DNA of 54,494 nt, from positions 1 to 54,494 of the forward strand of contig NZ_AKFJ01000006.1 in the NCBI RefSeq assembly GCF_000272475.1, read 5' to 3'. A model generated the notes under the pieces. That model worked only from the letters and a program-made list of their open reading frames with translations. It ran no database searches and was not told the DNA's origin. Shown piece after piece: positions 46,504-54,494 of this stretch (positions are counted from its first letter, which is position 1; each line of letters opens with the position of its first letter). The position numbers and the translations under genes were made by a program. This DNA comes from Novosphingobium sp. Rr 2-17 (GTDB lineage Bacteria > Pseudomonadota > Alphaproteobacteria > Sphingomonadales > Sphingomonadaceae).

Positions 46504-46541
46504 CGATCGCCTGCACTCAGGCGGTCTTTGATGTTGGTGGC

Positions 46542-48674
46542 TCAGAGCTTTCCCTTGGACGGTGTGCCGTTGCCCACGTCCTTGCGCTTCTCGCCCTTGG
46601 TGGTGCGCTGCTGCGAAGCGCGCGCGCCGCTCAGCACTGGCCCACAGGCCGTCGATTTGGCATCGCCTGGATCGACGAAAGCGATCAGCCCGGCTACCGG
46701 CGTTGCCAGCAAGCTGGCGCCCAGCCCCGCGCCCACGCGGGCGAGCAGTTCGCCGCTGATCGCATTGATCTTGGGCTCGGCGAAGTGACCGCCTACACCA
46801 ATCGGTGATTGCGCCGAAAATACCGAGAACGTCTTGGCATCGGCGCGCACGCCCATATCGATGCCTTCGTTGCGGAAGCTGAAGCCGCCGCGGCCGACGA
46901 TCACGTTCTTGGTGGTATCGATCAGGATCGGATCGGCAGCGGCAATGCCGTCGCGCACGGTAAAGCCGATTAAGCCGCAGTTGATCTCGACCGGCTTCTT
47001 CAGCTTGTTCTGGAACATCTTCTGGACGAACGTGCCCAGGTCCAGCTCGGCGAGCTGGACGTTTCGGGTCCAGAACTTGCCGTTCGGGATGATGATGGCG
47101 ATGCGTCCGTTCGAGGTCGCCAGGCTCTGTCGCAGCGAATCGCCGGTCCCCTTCATCTGTATCCGAGCAGACAGCGTGCCCGAGGTGCCCGCCTGATCCA
47201 CGCCGAAGCGCGCCAGCAACTTGCCCATCGGCGTGGGCGACAAGCGGATGTCATAGGCGGTCACCACCGCCTTGCCGCGTGCATCGACACTGATGCCCGC
47301 AGTCAGCTTACCGCTCGCCACGTTGGCCGTCAGCGGCTTCAAGGTCAGCAACGACCGATCCAGCCCAACAGTGACATCGATATCGCTGACCGGGAAGTTG
47401 TGGTTGCGGATTTGCGCCACACGGTAGCGCACGTCGGCATCGAAGCGGCTGATGGCATCGATCCGCAGCGGCGAATCGGGCAGGATGCGCGGCACCCCCT
47501 TCACCTTTTCCACCGCCGCTTTCGCGCCTTGAGCGTCCAGCTTTTCCGGGTTGTAGCCGATGAAAGGGCCGACATCGATCAGGTCAAGCGAGCGGGTGGA
47601 CAAGTCCGCGATGATCTTCAGCCGCTCGTCCGGCTGGCCGACACGGAACGAGCCGGCCAGATCGCTGCTGCCGAACACGCCTTTCAAAGCGGTGAAACGC
47701 CACCACTCACCATCGTAGGTCAGATCCGACGCCATACGGTATGAGCGGGTCTCGGGAATGGCGACGCCCAAGTAGTCGAACAGACTGGCCAGGTTGTAGC
47801 CGCGCACCTTGAGCTTGAGGTCCGAGCCCTTGAGTTGTGTCGCACCAGGCAAGGTGCCCGCTATGTCCACGCTCGTGCGATCGGCCCAGCCATGCACGGT
47901 CAGCCGGTTGCTGCCGCCCGCGATCGTAGCATTGGGGCTGAGCAGGCGGCCTTTGAAGCGGAAGGGCTTGGCCCGCATCGACCCGGTGCCGGTGAAGCGG
48001 ATGTCGTTGGCAAACCGGGTGTCGGTGGCTTTCAGCGTCTCGAAATCCACCGCCGTCACTAGCGTCATGCGCGGATCGCGGTAATCGAGGTGGGTGCGTG
48101 CCAACAACCCGCGCTCGATGCTAGGGATGGTCATCGGCTCGCCCTTCTTGTTGGGATCGCCGAACGTCCAGGTGTTGCGCTTGTGCTGCTTGTCCCATTC
48201 CAGCGCGACTTGGCCTTGGTCCAGCAGCAGTGTCTTCATCTCGCGCTTGCCGAAGATCAGCGGGATCACGCGGATGCGCGTGTCGATGCGCTTGGCGGAA
48301 AAGAAATTACGGGCGCGCGCCCAGTCCGGGTTCGAGATCGTCATGTCTTCTGCCACGAACTTGATATTGAACGGCGCTAAGTAGAGCTGGAAATCGCCAC
48401 CGACTTTGACCTGGCGCTCCAACACGCTGCCCGCGATCCGCTCGAACCGGTGCTTAAGGAAGCGGCCCTTGGTGATGAACAGGATCAGCCACGCCAGGAA
48501 CAGCGCCAGCAGCAGCAGCACCAGTGTGCGCAGCGCGATCCGTACCGGTCGGGGCCGACGCGCTAGCCACGCGGGCGTCCAGACGCGCTGGAGCGGAGTG
48601 CGCCCGGCGGCGGGGCCGGCTGGCGAAAGCGCCGTGGCATCATCGCCCACGGGATCGGTAGAGCGTATGTCCAT
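46542..48674 (-). CDS. AsmA family protein
   Basis: Envelope protein of 710 aa, anchored by one helix at about 46-66 (IALRTLVLLLLALFLAWLILFI) with a large periplasmic region of AsmA/TamB-like beta repeats. Family landmarks include LERQVKVGGDFQLYLAPFNIKFVAEDMTISNPDWA near 83-117 and a C-terminal IDTTKNVIVGRGGFSFRNEGIDMGV near 590-615. AsmA proteins are bridge-like proteins thought to move phospholipids between membranes. The C-terminus is Ser/Lys/Gly-rich and probably disordered. Confidence 0.93.
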   Translation of the reverse strand: MDIRSTDPVGDDATALSPAGPAAGRTPLQRVWTPAWLARRPRPVRIALRTLVLLLLALFLAWLILFITKGRFLKHRFERIAGSVLERQVKVGGDFQLYLAPFNIKFVAEDMTISNPDWARARNFFSAKRIDTRIRVIPLIFGKREMKTLLLDQGQVALEWDKQHKRNTWTFGDPNKKGEPMTIPSIERGLLARTHLDYRDPRMTLVTAVDFETLKATDTRFANDIRFTGTGSMRAKPFRFKGRLLSPNATIAGGSNRLTVHGWADRTSVDIAGTLPGATQLKGSDLKLKVRGYNLASLFDYLGVAIPETRSYRMASDLTYDGEWWRFTALKGVFGSSDLAGSFRVGQPDERLKIIADLSTRSLDLIDVGPFIGYNPEKLDAQGAKAAVEKVKGVPRILPDSPLRIDAISRFDADVRYRVAQIRNHNFPVSDIDVTVGLDRSLLTLKPLTANVASGKLTAGISVDARGKAVVTAYDIRLSPTPMGKLLARFGVDQAGTSGTLSARIQMKGTGDSLRQSLATSNGRIAIIIPNGKFWTRNVQLAELDLGTFVQKMFQNKLKKPVEINCGLIGFTVRDGIAAADPILIDTTKNVIVGRGGFSFRNEGIDMGVRADAKTFSVFSAQSPIGVGGHFAEPKINAISGELLARVGAGLGASLLATPVAGLIAFVDPGDAKSTACGPVLSGARASQQRTTKGEKRKDVGNGTPSKGKL

Positions 48675-48723
48675 GCGCCCGCAACGTGCCGGACGGTCGT
48701 GTAGTTCCGCGAATCTCTTGCGC

Positions 48724-48729
48724 TATGAT
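48724..48729 (+). promoter_or_regulatory. Possible -10 element for rpmI-rplT
   Basis: TATGAT in the 161-bp gap between the divergent AsmA-family and rpmI genes, about 107 bp before the rpmI ATG. I could not find a good -35 at the right distance, so this is tentative. Confidence 0.25.
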
Positions 48730-48835
48730 GCATCTCTCTCTATGGGCCCGCCCTTCACAGACACGCAATTTGCGGTCCGCCTGGCCAAAAGGGCTGCCAG
48801 GGCAGGCCTGACGTGTCCCTGAAAAGGAGACAAAA

Positions 48836-49039
48836 ATGCCCAAGTTGAAGACCAAAAGCGGCGTGAAGAAGCGCTTCAGGCTCACTGCCACTGGCAAGGT
48901 GAAGCACGGCGTGGCCGGCAAGCGCCACCGCCTGATGAACCACAATGGCAAGTACATTCGCCAGAACCGTCGCACCGATGTGATTTCGGACGCCGACGCG
49001 AAGGTGATCAAAAAGTGGGCGCCCTACGGGCTGAACTGA
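48836..49039 (+). CDS. rpmI: 50S ribosomal protein L35
   Basis: A 67-aa basic protein with the L35 pattern: MPKLKTKSGVKKRFRLTATGKV, then HRLMNHNGKYIRQNRR. An AAAGGAGA ribosome site precedes the ATG. It is followed 13 bp later by rplT. infC, which often heads this operon, is not adjacent. Confidence 0.97.
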   Translation: MPKLKTKSGVKKRFRLTATGKVKHGVAGKRHRLMNHNGKYIRQNRRTDVISDADAKVIKKWAPYGLN

Positions 49040-49052
49040 GGAGCGCTAGCAC

Positions 49053-49418
49053 ATGAGCCGTATCAAAAGGGGTGTTACCACCCGCGCTAAGCACAAGCGT
49101 ATTCTGGACGCCGCCAAGGGCTTCCGGGGTCGTCGTAAGAACACCATCCGCATTGCGCGCCAGGCCGTCGAAAAGGCCGGCCAGTACGCGTACCGCGACC
49201 GCAAGATCAAGAAGCGCACGTTCCGCGCGCTCTGGATCCAGCGCATCAACGCCGCGGTTCGCGCCGAAGGCCTGACCTACTCGCAGTTCATCCATGGCGT
49301 GAAGCTCGCCGGGATCGAACTCGATCGCAAGACGATGGCCGACCTCGCCATGAACGAAGGCGGCGTGTTTAGCGCCGTCATCGCGCAGGCGAAGGCAGCC
49401 CTGCCGGCAGCCGCATAA
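49053..49418 (+). CDS. rplT: 50S ribosomal protein L20
   Basis: A 121-aa L20 protein: [50 protein letters not shown] and [29 protein letters not shown] ribosome site lies upstream. It is cotranscribed with rpmI and ended by the hairpin at 49452-49490. Confidence 0.98.
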   Translation: MSRIKRGVTTRAKHKRILDAAKGFRGRRKNTIRIARQAVEKAGQYAYRDRKIKKRTFRALWIQRINAAVRAEGLTYSQFIHGVKLAGIELDRKTMADLAMNEGGVFSAVIAQAKAALPAAA

Positions 49419-49451
49419 GCTCCGGCAAGCGTCTCGCTTCTAAGCGCGATT

Positions 49452-49490
49452 GAAAGGGCGTGGATGGCAAGTGCCGTCCGCGCCCTTTTC
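49452..49490 (+). terminator. Intrinsic terminator after rplT
   Basis: GAAAGGGCGTGGATGGC (49452-49468) pairs with GCCGTCCGCGCCCTTTTC (49473-49490) around an AAGT loop, with a few G-U pairs, and ends in a TTTT run. It lies about 33 bp after the rplT stop. Confidence 0.75.
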
Positions 49491-49545
49491 GCGTGGTTTC
49501 TGGCGGGCGGTTTCATACACCGCTGGATCGTCATGCGGATGGCGT

Positions 49546-49580
49546 ATCAGATGGGTTCCCGCCTGCGCGGGAATGACGAA
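49546..49580 (+). repeat. REP-like palindrome, copy 1 (direct)
   Basis: A 35-bp unit beginning ATCAGATGGGTTCCCGCC and ending GCGGGAATGACGAA; GTTCCCGC and GCGGGAA form its stem around CTGC. Identical in sequence and orientation to copy 3 at 50012. Confidence 0.9.
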
Positions 49581-49631
49581 GAAGGTGGAGCGGTGAACTC
49601 TTCAAATAGACCTTCAGGGTATTCCCCTATC

Positions 49632-49666
49632 TTCGTCATTCCCGCGCAGGCGGGAACCCAGCTGAT
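49632..49666 (-). repeat. REP-like palindrome, copy 2 (inverted)
   Basis: Reverse complement of the 35-bp unit with one mismatch (34 of 35). It begins TTCGTCATTCCCGCGCAGG and ends 9 bp before the GIY-YIG start codon. Confidence 0.9.
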
Positions 49667-49675
49667 GGACTAGCG

Positions 49676-50008
49676 ATGCGCGAAACGTTCGATCCGTGCG
49701 CTTACCTCCTAGCCTCCCACCGCAACGGCACGCTGTACATCGGGGTCACATCGAACCTGACCCAAAGGCTTCACCAGCACCGCGAAGGGTTGATCGAGGG
49801 GTTCTCAAGCGACTACGGCGTGCATCGCCTGGTCTGGTTCGAGCAGCACGCGACGATGGAACACGCGATCGTGCGTGAGAAGCGGATCAAGAAGTGGAAC
49901 AGGGCGTGGAAAATCGCGCTGATCGAACAGGACAATCCCGAATGGCGTGACCTTGCGGTCGATTTCGGCTTCGAACCGCTGGCATCCTCCCGGATCGTTC
50001 GGCGATAG
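49676..50008 (+). CDS. GIY-YIG nuclease family protein
   Basis: A 110-aa single-domain GIY-YIG nuclease of the small UvrC-like/URI group. AYLLASHRNGTLYIGVTSNLTQRLHQH (9-35) carries the two tyrosine motifs and the catalytic Arg, HATMEHAIVREKRIKKWNRAWKIALI (58-83) the conserved Glu/His region. The gene sits between two inverted REP copies: copy 2 ends 9 bp before the ATG and copy 3 starts 3 bp after the TAG. It has no recognised partner gene and no clear ribosome site. Confidence 0.92.
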   Translation: MRETFDPCAYLLASHRNGTLYIGVTSNLTQRLHQHREGLIEGFSSDYGVHRLVWFEQHATMEHAIVREKRIKKWNRAWKIALIEQDNPEWRDLAVDFGFEPLASSRIVRR

Positions 50009-50011
50009 CGC

Positions 50012-50046
50012 ATCAGATGGGTTCCCGCCTGCGCGGGAATGACGAA
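50012..50046 (+). repeat. REP-like palindrome, copy 3 (direct)
   Basis: Identical to copy 1 over 35 bp. It starts 3 bp after the GIY-YIG stop and ends 26 bp before the pheS start, so it lies in the pheS leader. Confidence 0.9.
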
Positions 50047-50072
50047 CGTGTTTTTAGTAAGGTAGGTGCTTC

Positions 50073-51161
50073 GTGCTTGAGCTGAATCAGGTCGTCCAGG
50101 AAATCGAGAGCGCCGATACGCTCGACGCGCTTGAAGCGTTGCGGGTGCGGTTGCTGGGCAAGGCGGGGGAGATTACCGCGCTGCTCAAGACGCTGGGGGG
50201 GATGAGCCCGGAGCAGCGGCAAAGCGAAGGTCCCAAGATCCAGGCGCTGCGCGAAGGCGCGACCGCCGCGATCGCCGCGCGTAAGGCGGCGCTGGAAGGC
50301 GCGGCGCTCGAAGCTCGGCTGGCGGGCGAGACGATCGACCTTTCGCTGCCGGCGCCGGCCACCCCGCGCGGATCGGTGCATCCGATCTCGCAAGTGATGG
50401 ACGAACTGGCCGAAGTCTTCGCCGACCTGGGATTCGCGGTCGCCACCGGGCCGGAGATCGAGGACGACTGGCACAACTTCACCGCGCTCAACATGCCCGA
50501 AAGCCATCCGGCGCGGGCGATGCACGATACGTTCTATTTCCCGGACAAGGACGGGCAGGGCCGCGACATGCTGCTGCGCACGCACACATCGCCGGTACAG
50601 ATCCGCGCGATGCTGGATCAAGGCGCGCCGATTCGCGTGATCGCGCCGGGCCGGGTCTACCGCTCGGACAGCGACGCCACCCACACGCCGATGTTCCACC
50701 AGATCGAAGGCCTGGTGATCGACAAGGGCATTCACCTCGGCCACCTCAAGTGGACGCTGGAGACCTTTCTCAAGGCCTATTTCGAGCGTGACGACATCGT
50801 CCTGCGCCTGCGCCCCAGCTATTTCCCGTTCACCGAGCCTTCGGTGGAAGTGGACGTAGGCTATGCCTTCGAAGGAGGCCGCCGCGTTGTCGGCGGTTCG
50901 GGCGATGCGCCGGGCCATGCTTGGATGGAAGTGCTGGGCAGCGGCATGGTCAACCGCCATGTGATCGCTGCCGCCGGGCTCGATCCCGACGAGTGGCAGG
51001 GCTTCGCCTTCGGCACCGGCGTCGATCGCCTCGCCATGCTGAAATACGGGATGGACGATCTGCGCGCCTTCTTCGACGGCGACGTGCGCTGGCTCTCTCA
51101 CTACGGTTTTTCCGCCCTCGACGTGCCGACCCTTTCGGGCGGCGTCGGCACGCCGGCCTAA
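50073..51161 (+). CDS. pheS: Phenylalanine--tRNA ligase alpha subunit
   Basis: Catalytic subunit of the class II alpha2beta2 phenylalanyl-tRNA synthetase. The N-terminal coiled coil (1-85) binds t[22 protein letters not shown] near 96-114 opens the catalytic core, motif 2 reads [17 protein letters not shown] near 197-213, and [14 protein letters not shown] near 310-323 is motif 3. It begins with GTG; an AAGGTAGG ribosome site is upstream. The 362-aa length is standard. pheT follows after 10 bp. Confidence 0.97.
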   Translation: MLELNQVVQEIESADTLDALEALRVRLLGKAGEITALLKTLGGMSPEQRQSEGPKIQALREGATAAIAARKAALEGAALEARLAGETIDLSLPAPATPRGSVHPISQVMDELAEVFADLGFAVATGPEIEDDWHNFTALNMPESHPARAMHDTFYFPDKDGQGRDMLLRTHTSPVQIRAMLDQGAPIRVIAPGRVYRSDSDATHTPMFHQIEGLVIDKGIHLGHLKWTLETFLKAYFERDDIVLRLRPSYFPFTEPSVEVDVGYAFEGGRRVVGGSGDAPGHAWMEVLGSGMVNRHVIAAAGLDPDEWQGFAFGTGVDRLAMLKYGMDDLRAFFDGDVRWLSHYGFSALDVPTLSGGVGTPA

Positions 51162-51171
51162 GGACGACGAC

Positions 51172-53586
51172 ATGAAATTCTCGCTATCCTGGCTCAAGCA
51201 GTACCTTGAGACCGAAGCCTCGGTCGAGGCGATCGCCGCCAAGCTCAACGCCATCGGCCTCGAAGTCGAAGGCGTGGAAGACCCGTCCGAAAAGCTCGCC
51301 GGCTTCCGTGTCGCCAAAGTGCTGACCGCCGCGCGCCACCCGGATGCCGACAAGCTGCAAGTGCTGACCGTCGATACCGGCGAGGCGGTGCTGCAGGTCG
51401 TGTGCGGTGCGCCCAATGCGCGCGCCGGTTTGGTGGGTGTGCTTGGCCTCCCCGGCGCGACGGTGCCGGCCAACGGCATGGTGTTGAAGAAATCGGCCAT
51501 TCGCGGCGTCGAATCCAACGGCATGATGTGCTCCACGCGTGAGCTGGAACTGGGCGAGGACCACGACGGCATCATCGAACTGCCGGAAGACGCGCCGGTC
51601 GGCACTGCGTTCGCGCAGTATCACGGCGCCGATCCGGTGTTCGACGTGGCGATCACGCCCAACCGGCCGGACTGCATGGGGCTCTACGGCATTGCTCGCG
51701 ATCTGGCGGCGGCTGGCCTGGGCACGCTCAAGCCGATCGCGGCGCCGTCCGTGGCTGGCAGCTTCCCTTGCCCGGTCGAAGTCCGCACCGACGATGCGCA
51801 AGGTTGCCCTGCGTTCTACGGGCGCGTCATTCGCGGCGTGCGCAATGGACTGAGCCCGCAGTGGCTGCAGGATCGGCTCAAGTCTGCCGGGCAGCGCCCG
51901 ATATCGGCACTGGTCGATGCGACCAATTACGTGATGCTGGCCTATGGCCGCCCGGCCCACGCCTATGACCTCGCCAGGCTGACCGGCGCAGTGGTGGCGC
52001 GCCGCGCTACAGACGGCGAAACCGTCGTCGCGCTGAACGAGAAGACCTACACCCTTGACGCCGACATGACGGTGATCGCCGATGATAGCGGCGTCCACGA
52101 CATTGCCGGCATCATGGGCGGCGCCCATTCGGGCTGCGGCGAGCGCACGACCGACGTGCTGCTCGAAATCGCCTACTTCGATCCCGAGCGCATCGCCCGC
52201 ACCGGTCGCAAGCTCAACCTCACCTCCGATGCGCGCAGCCGCTTCGAGCGGGGGATCGACCCCGATTTCCTCGACACTGGCCTGACGCTGCTGACCGATC
52301 TCATCGTTGAGCTGTGCGGCGGCGAGCCGTCCGAGGTGGTCCGCGCCGGTGCTGCGCCTGCCACCCCCAAGATCGTCCACTTCGCCCCGTCGCTGGTCGA
52401 GAAGCTGGGCGGGGTCAAAGTCTCGCATGCCGAGCAAAAGCGGGTACTGGAAAGCCTGGGCTTCACCATCGTGGGCGAAGACGCGAACTGGGACGAAAGC
52501 TGGGCAGTCACCGTGCCCGGCTGGCGCCCGGATATCGATGGCGCCCCCGATCTGGTCGAGGAAGTTGTGCGTATCCACGGGCTGGATAACGTGAAAAGCG
52601 TGCCGCTGCCGCGCGCCGATGGCGTTGCCAAGCCTACCGCCACGCCGGCGCAGACGCTGGAGCGCCGCGTGCGCCGCGCCGCTGCGGCGCGCGGGCTGCA
52701 CGAGGCGGTCACCTGGTCGTTCCTGCCCGAAGCGCAGGCCAACGCCTTTGCCTCCGAAGGCAACGGCGGCTTGTGGATACTCGCCAACCCGATCAGCGAA
52801 GACATGAAGGCGATGCGTCCCTCGCTGCTGCCGGGCCTGTTGATGGCGGCCAAGCGCAACCTCGATCGCGGCGCCTCGTCGCTACGCTTGTTCGAACTGG
52901 GCCGTCGCTATCTGCGCGGCGAGGGCGGGGCGAGCGACGAGCGGCTGACGCTGGGCGTGGTCCTGGCGGGCGAAAAGACCCCGCGCGGCTGGGCAACCGG
53001 CAAGGCGGCTGCGTTCGACGCCTACGACGCCAAGGCCGAAGTCTTGGCGCTGCTGGCCGAGGCCGGTGCGCCGGTGGACAAGCTTCAAGTGATGGGAGAG
53101 GCGGGGCCGCAGTTCCATCCCGGCCAGTCCGCCACCTTGCGGCTTGGCCCCAAGACCGTGCTTGCGCGCTTCGGCATGCTGCACCCCAGCGTGGCGAAGC
53201 AGTTCGACGTCGATGGCCCGGTGGTGCTGGCGGAAATCCACCTCGATGCGATCCCTGCACGCAAGGGTGCATCGACGTTCACCCGCACGTCCTACGCCCC
53301 CCCGGCGCTGCAGGCGGTCAAGCGCGACTACGCCTTCCTGGTCCCCGCCGCGCTGCCGGCCGCCGATCTGGTGCGGGTGGTGGCCGGTGCCGACAAGGCC
53401 AACATCGTCGCCGCGCGGCTGTTCGACGACTTCCGCGGGGCAGGGGTTCCCGAAGGGCACAAGTCGCTGGCGCTGGAAGTCACGCTCCAGCCGCTCGACA
53501 AGAGCTACAAGGACGAAGACCTCAAGGCGATCAGCACCAAGGTGACCGCCGCCGCCGCCAAGCTGGGCGCGGTTTTGCGGGGGTGA
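51172..53586 (+). CDS. pheT: Phenylalanine--tRNA ligase beta subunit
   Basis: Partner of PheS with editing and tRNA-binding domains. The N-terminal EMAP-like tRNA-binding domain holds ARHPDADKLQVLTVDTG near 55-71; B3/B4 editing sequence includes NRPDCMGLYGIARDLA near 164; B5 and class-II-like domains follow, and the C-terminal anticodon-binding FDX-ACB fold ends the 804-aa protein. Length and order match the bacterial family. Confidence 0.97.
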   Translation: MKFSLSWLKQYLETEASVEAIAAKLNAIGLEVEGVEDPSEKLAGFRVAKVLTAARHPDADKLQVLTVDTGEAVLQVVCGAPNARAGLVGVLGLPGATVPANGMVLKKSAIRGVESNGMMCSTRELELGEDHDGIIELPEDAPVGTAFAQYHGADPVFDVAITPNRPDCMGLYGIARDLAAAGLGTLKPIAAPSVAGSFPCPVEVRTDDAQGCPAFYGRVIRGVRNGLSPQWLQDRLKSAGQRPISALVDATNYVMLAYGRPAHAYDLARLTGAVVARRATDGETVVALNEKTYTLDADMTVIADDSGVHDIAGIMGGAHSGCGERTTDVLLEIAYFDPERIARTGRKLNLTSDARSRFERGIDPDFLDTGLTLLTDLIVELCGGEPSEVVRAGAAPATPKIVHFAPSLVEKLGGVKVSHAEQKRVLESLGFTIVGEDANWDESWAVTVPGWRPDIDGAPDLVEEVVRIHGLDNVKSVPLPRADGVAKPTATPAQTLERRVRRAAAARGLHEAVTWSFLPEAQANAFASEGNGGLWILANPISEDMKAMRPSLLPGLLMAAKRNLDRGASSLRLFELGRRYLRGEGGASDERLTLGVVLAGEKTPRGWATGKAAAFDAYDAKAEVLALLAEAGAPVDKLQVMGEAGPQFHPGQSATLRLGPKTVLARFGMLHPSVAKQFDVDGPVVLAEIHLDAIPARKGASTFTRTSYAPPALQAVKRDYAFLVPAALPAADLVRVVAGADKANIVAARLFDDFRGAGVPEGHKSLALEVTLQPLDKSYKDEDLKAISTKVTAAAAKLGAVLRG

Positions 53587-53709
53587 TGTGGTGGCATGGA
53601 TGCCTCAAAAGCCGCCCGTGTAAAGCCGACTTGTATGCAACCTGATTGCCATAGACGGCGCGACGCCAAAATTGCGCTGCTGCCGTCCGGCAGCTCAATC
53701 CGTTATTGA
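53587..53709. other. pheT downstream region before the IS remnant
   Basis: No gene or clear terminator recognised. It may contain the decayed left end of the insertion sequence; I could not define a terminal inverted repeat. Confidence 0.3.
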
Positions 53710-54450
53710 TCGCTGCCAGACGCTCAAGGAACAAGAGGCTGGCGTTCCGACCGGTGGGGGGCTGCCGCAAGAATGGTCTGAGCACGGCGACGTTACTACA
53801 AGCTGAAGGCGAAGCATGGCGGCATTAAGGTCTTCGACGCCCAGCACCTGCGCCTGTTTGGAGGACGAGAACGGCAAGCTGAAGCGGCTGCTGATCCGCG
53901 GCATGCGGACACTGTGATCCTGAAGGATCTCTTGGGAAAGGCTGAAAATGCCGGGCCAGCGGCGAGACGTAGGCTCGATCTGATGCGGGACTATCAGATT
54001 TCGCCGCGCCGGGCCTGCGTGCTGGTTGGCGTTTATCCCAAGATGGTCAGGCGCGACCGTCCGCCGGACCATGGAGACATCCGTGAAGCCATGCGGGAAG
54101 TTGTGCCGGCTAGCGCCGCCGACGGCTCGGCGTCATGTTGGAGTGCGCGGCCATGAGCATGAACCGCAAGAAACTCTAACGGCTGTACCGGGAAGAAGGT
54201 CTGTCTGTTCGTCGACGGCACGACAGCAAGCGTGCCCGTGCCAGTCGAACCCCAATGCCTGCGTCGCGGTGTCCTGACGACCGTTGGTCGATGCACTCCG
54301 ATACATTCGGCGCGTCGCGCAAATTGAGGATTGGGCAATCAACGATGATTGTTGCCGGGAGAACCAACCTATGCCTAGTTGCCAAGGCGAAGGCTAGCGA
54401 AGCTACACCGGCATCTCGGGCGGCTTGCGAACTAGGCGCGAACCCATAAA
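53710..54450 (+). pseudogene. IS3-family transposase remnant (orfA and orfB, multiple frameshifts)
   Basis: Reading across frames gives a decayed IS3-type element. LKEQEAGVPT (about 53723), CRKNGLSTAT and YYKLKAKHGGIKVFDA are orfA; LEDENGKLKRLL and VILKDLLGK continue its leucine-zipper region. ARRRLDLMRDYQISPRRACVLVG (53960-54027) is the start of orfB, then RLGVMLE, NRKKL followed by a TAA stop, RLYREEGLSVRRR, DDRWSMHSDTFGASRKLRI and TNLCLVAKAK from the DDE domain. At least five frame changes and one in-frame stop make it non-functional. It may run on past the window edge. Confidence 0.82.
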
Positions 54451-54494
54451 TTGGGTTGAGCTCTCGACGTTGGCGTGTTGGGTTGGACGACCCC

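Noticed and set aside
51184..52701. Minus-strand open frame (505 codons)
   Set aside because: Antisense to pheT.

Overview
This GC-rich window looks like chromosomal DNA of an alphaproteobacterium, most likely Sphingomonadales (Novosphingobium/Sphingobium/Sphingomonas-like). The basis is gene order (SUV3-type helicase - S4 protein - fdxA - carD; mnmE-mnmG-rsmG-parA-parB; rho; hemE next to the DUF299/PpsR gene; maf-aroE-coaE-dnaQ), an HWE-type kinase remnant, a magnesium-type HemB and several DUF families common in that order. No database search was possible, so all family calls come from reading the translated proteins.

Layout. 1-6.4 kb: an accessory-looking block with a short TolC-like protein, a MacA/HlyD-type membrane fusion protein, the periplasmic glucan pair opgG/opgD and opgH, and a truncated HWE histidine kinase. 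6.6-8.6 kb: a glutathione S-transferase, a quinone oxidoreductase and a DUF1192 protein. 8.7-15.7 kb: clpA with a hairpin terminator, a DNA-repair pair (beta-CASP exonuclease and ATP-dependent ligase), hemB, a gamma carbonic anhydrase and a DUF167 protein. 15.8-20 kb: helicase, S4 protein, fdxA, carD. 20-27.5 kb: an S9 peptidase, a small lipoprotein, tsaC/Sua5, a DUF815 ATPase, a membrane-anchored sorbosone/glucose dehydrogenase-like protein, fRMsr and a secreted Tyr/Pro/Gly-rich protein.

27.5-45.5 kb is the core of the window: an origin-proximal region. Reading away from a 349-bp intergenic gap at 39489-39837, the left side runs mostly on the minus strand (hemE, hemJ and a small ORF, rho-terC, mnmE, mnmG-rsmG-parA-parB) and the right side on the plus strand (ppsR, maf-aroE-coaE, dnaQ, hpf, ptsN-thioesterase-DUF1491). 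The gap holds an AT-rich stretch and three 8-of-9 matches to the DnaA box, so it is my candidate chromosomal origin (oriC). Four strong parS sites lie between 29.3 and 33.0 kb, around parA/parB, and a fifth, weaker one lies at 15.7 kb.

45.7-53.6 kb: a SleB-like cell wall hydrolase, an AsmA-family protein, rpmI-rplT, a small GIY-YIG nuclease gene enclosed by inverted REP-like palindromes, and pheS-pheT. The right end (about 53.7-54.45 kb) is a heavily frameshifted IS3-family transposase remnant.

How the genes fit together: most of the window is housekeeping (tRNA modification, chromosome segregation, heme and shikimate synthesis, translation, ribosome hibernation, protein quality control). 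The less ordinary signals are the origin/parS architecture, three families of palindromic repeats (one enclosing a nuclease gene), a TolC-like protein that appears to lack its beta-barrel strands, and an in-frame tandem repeat at the start of coaE.
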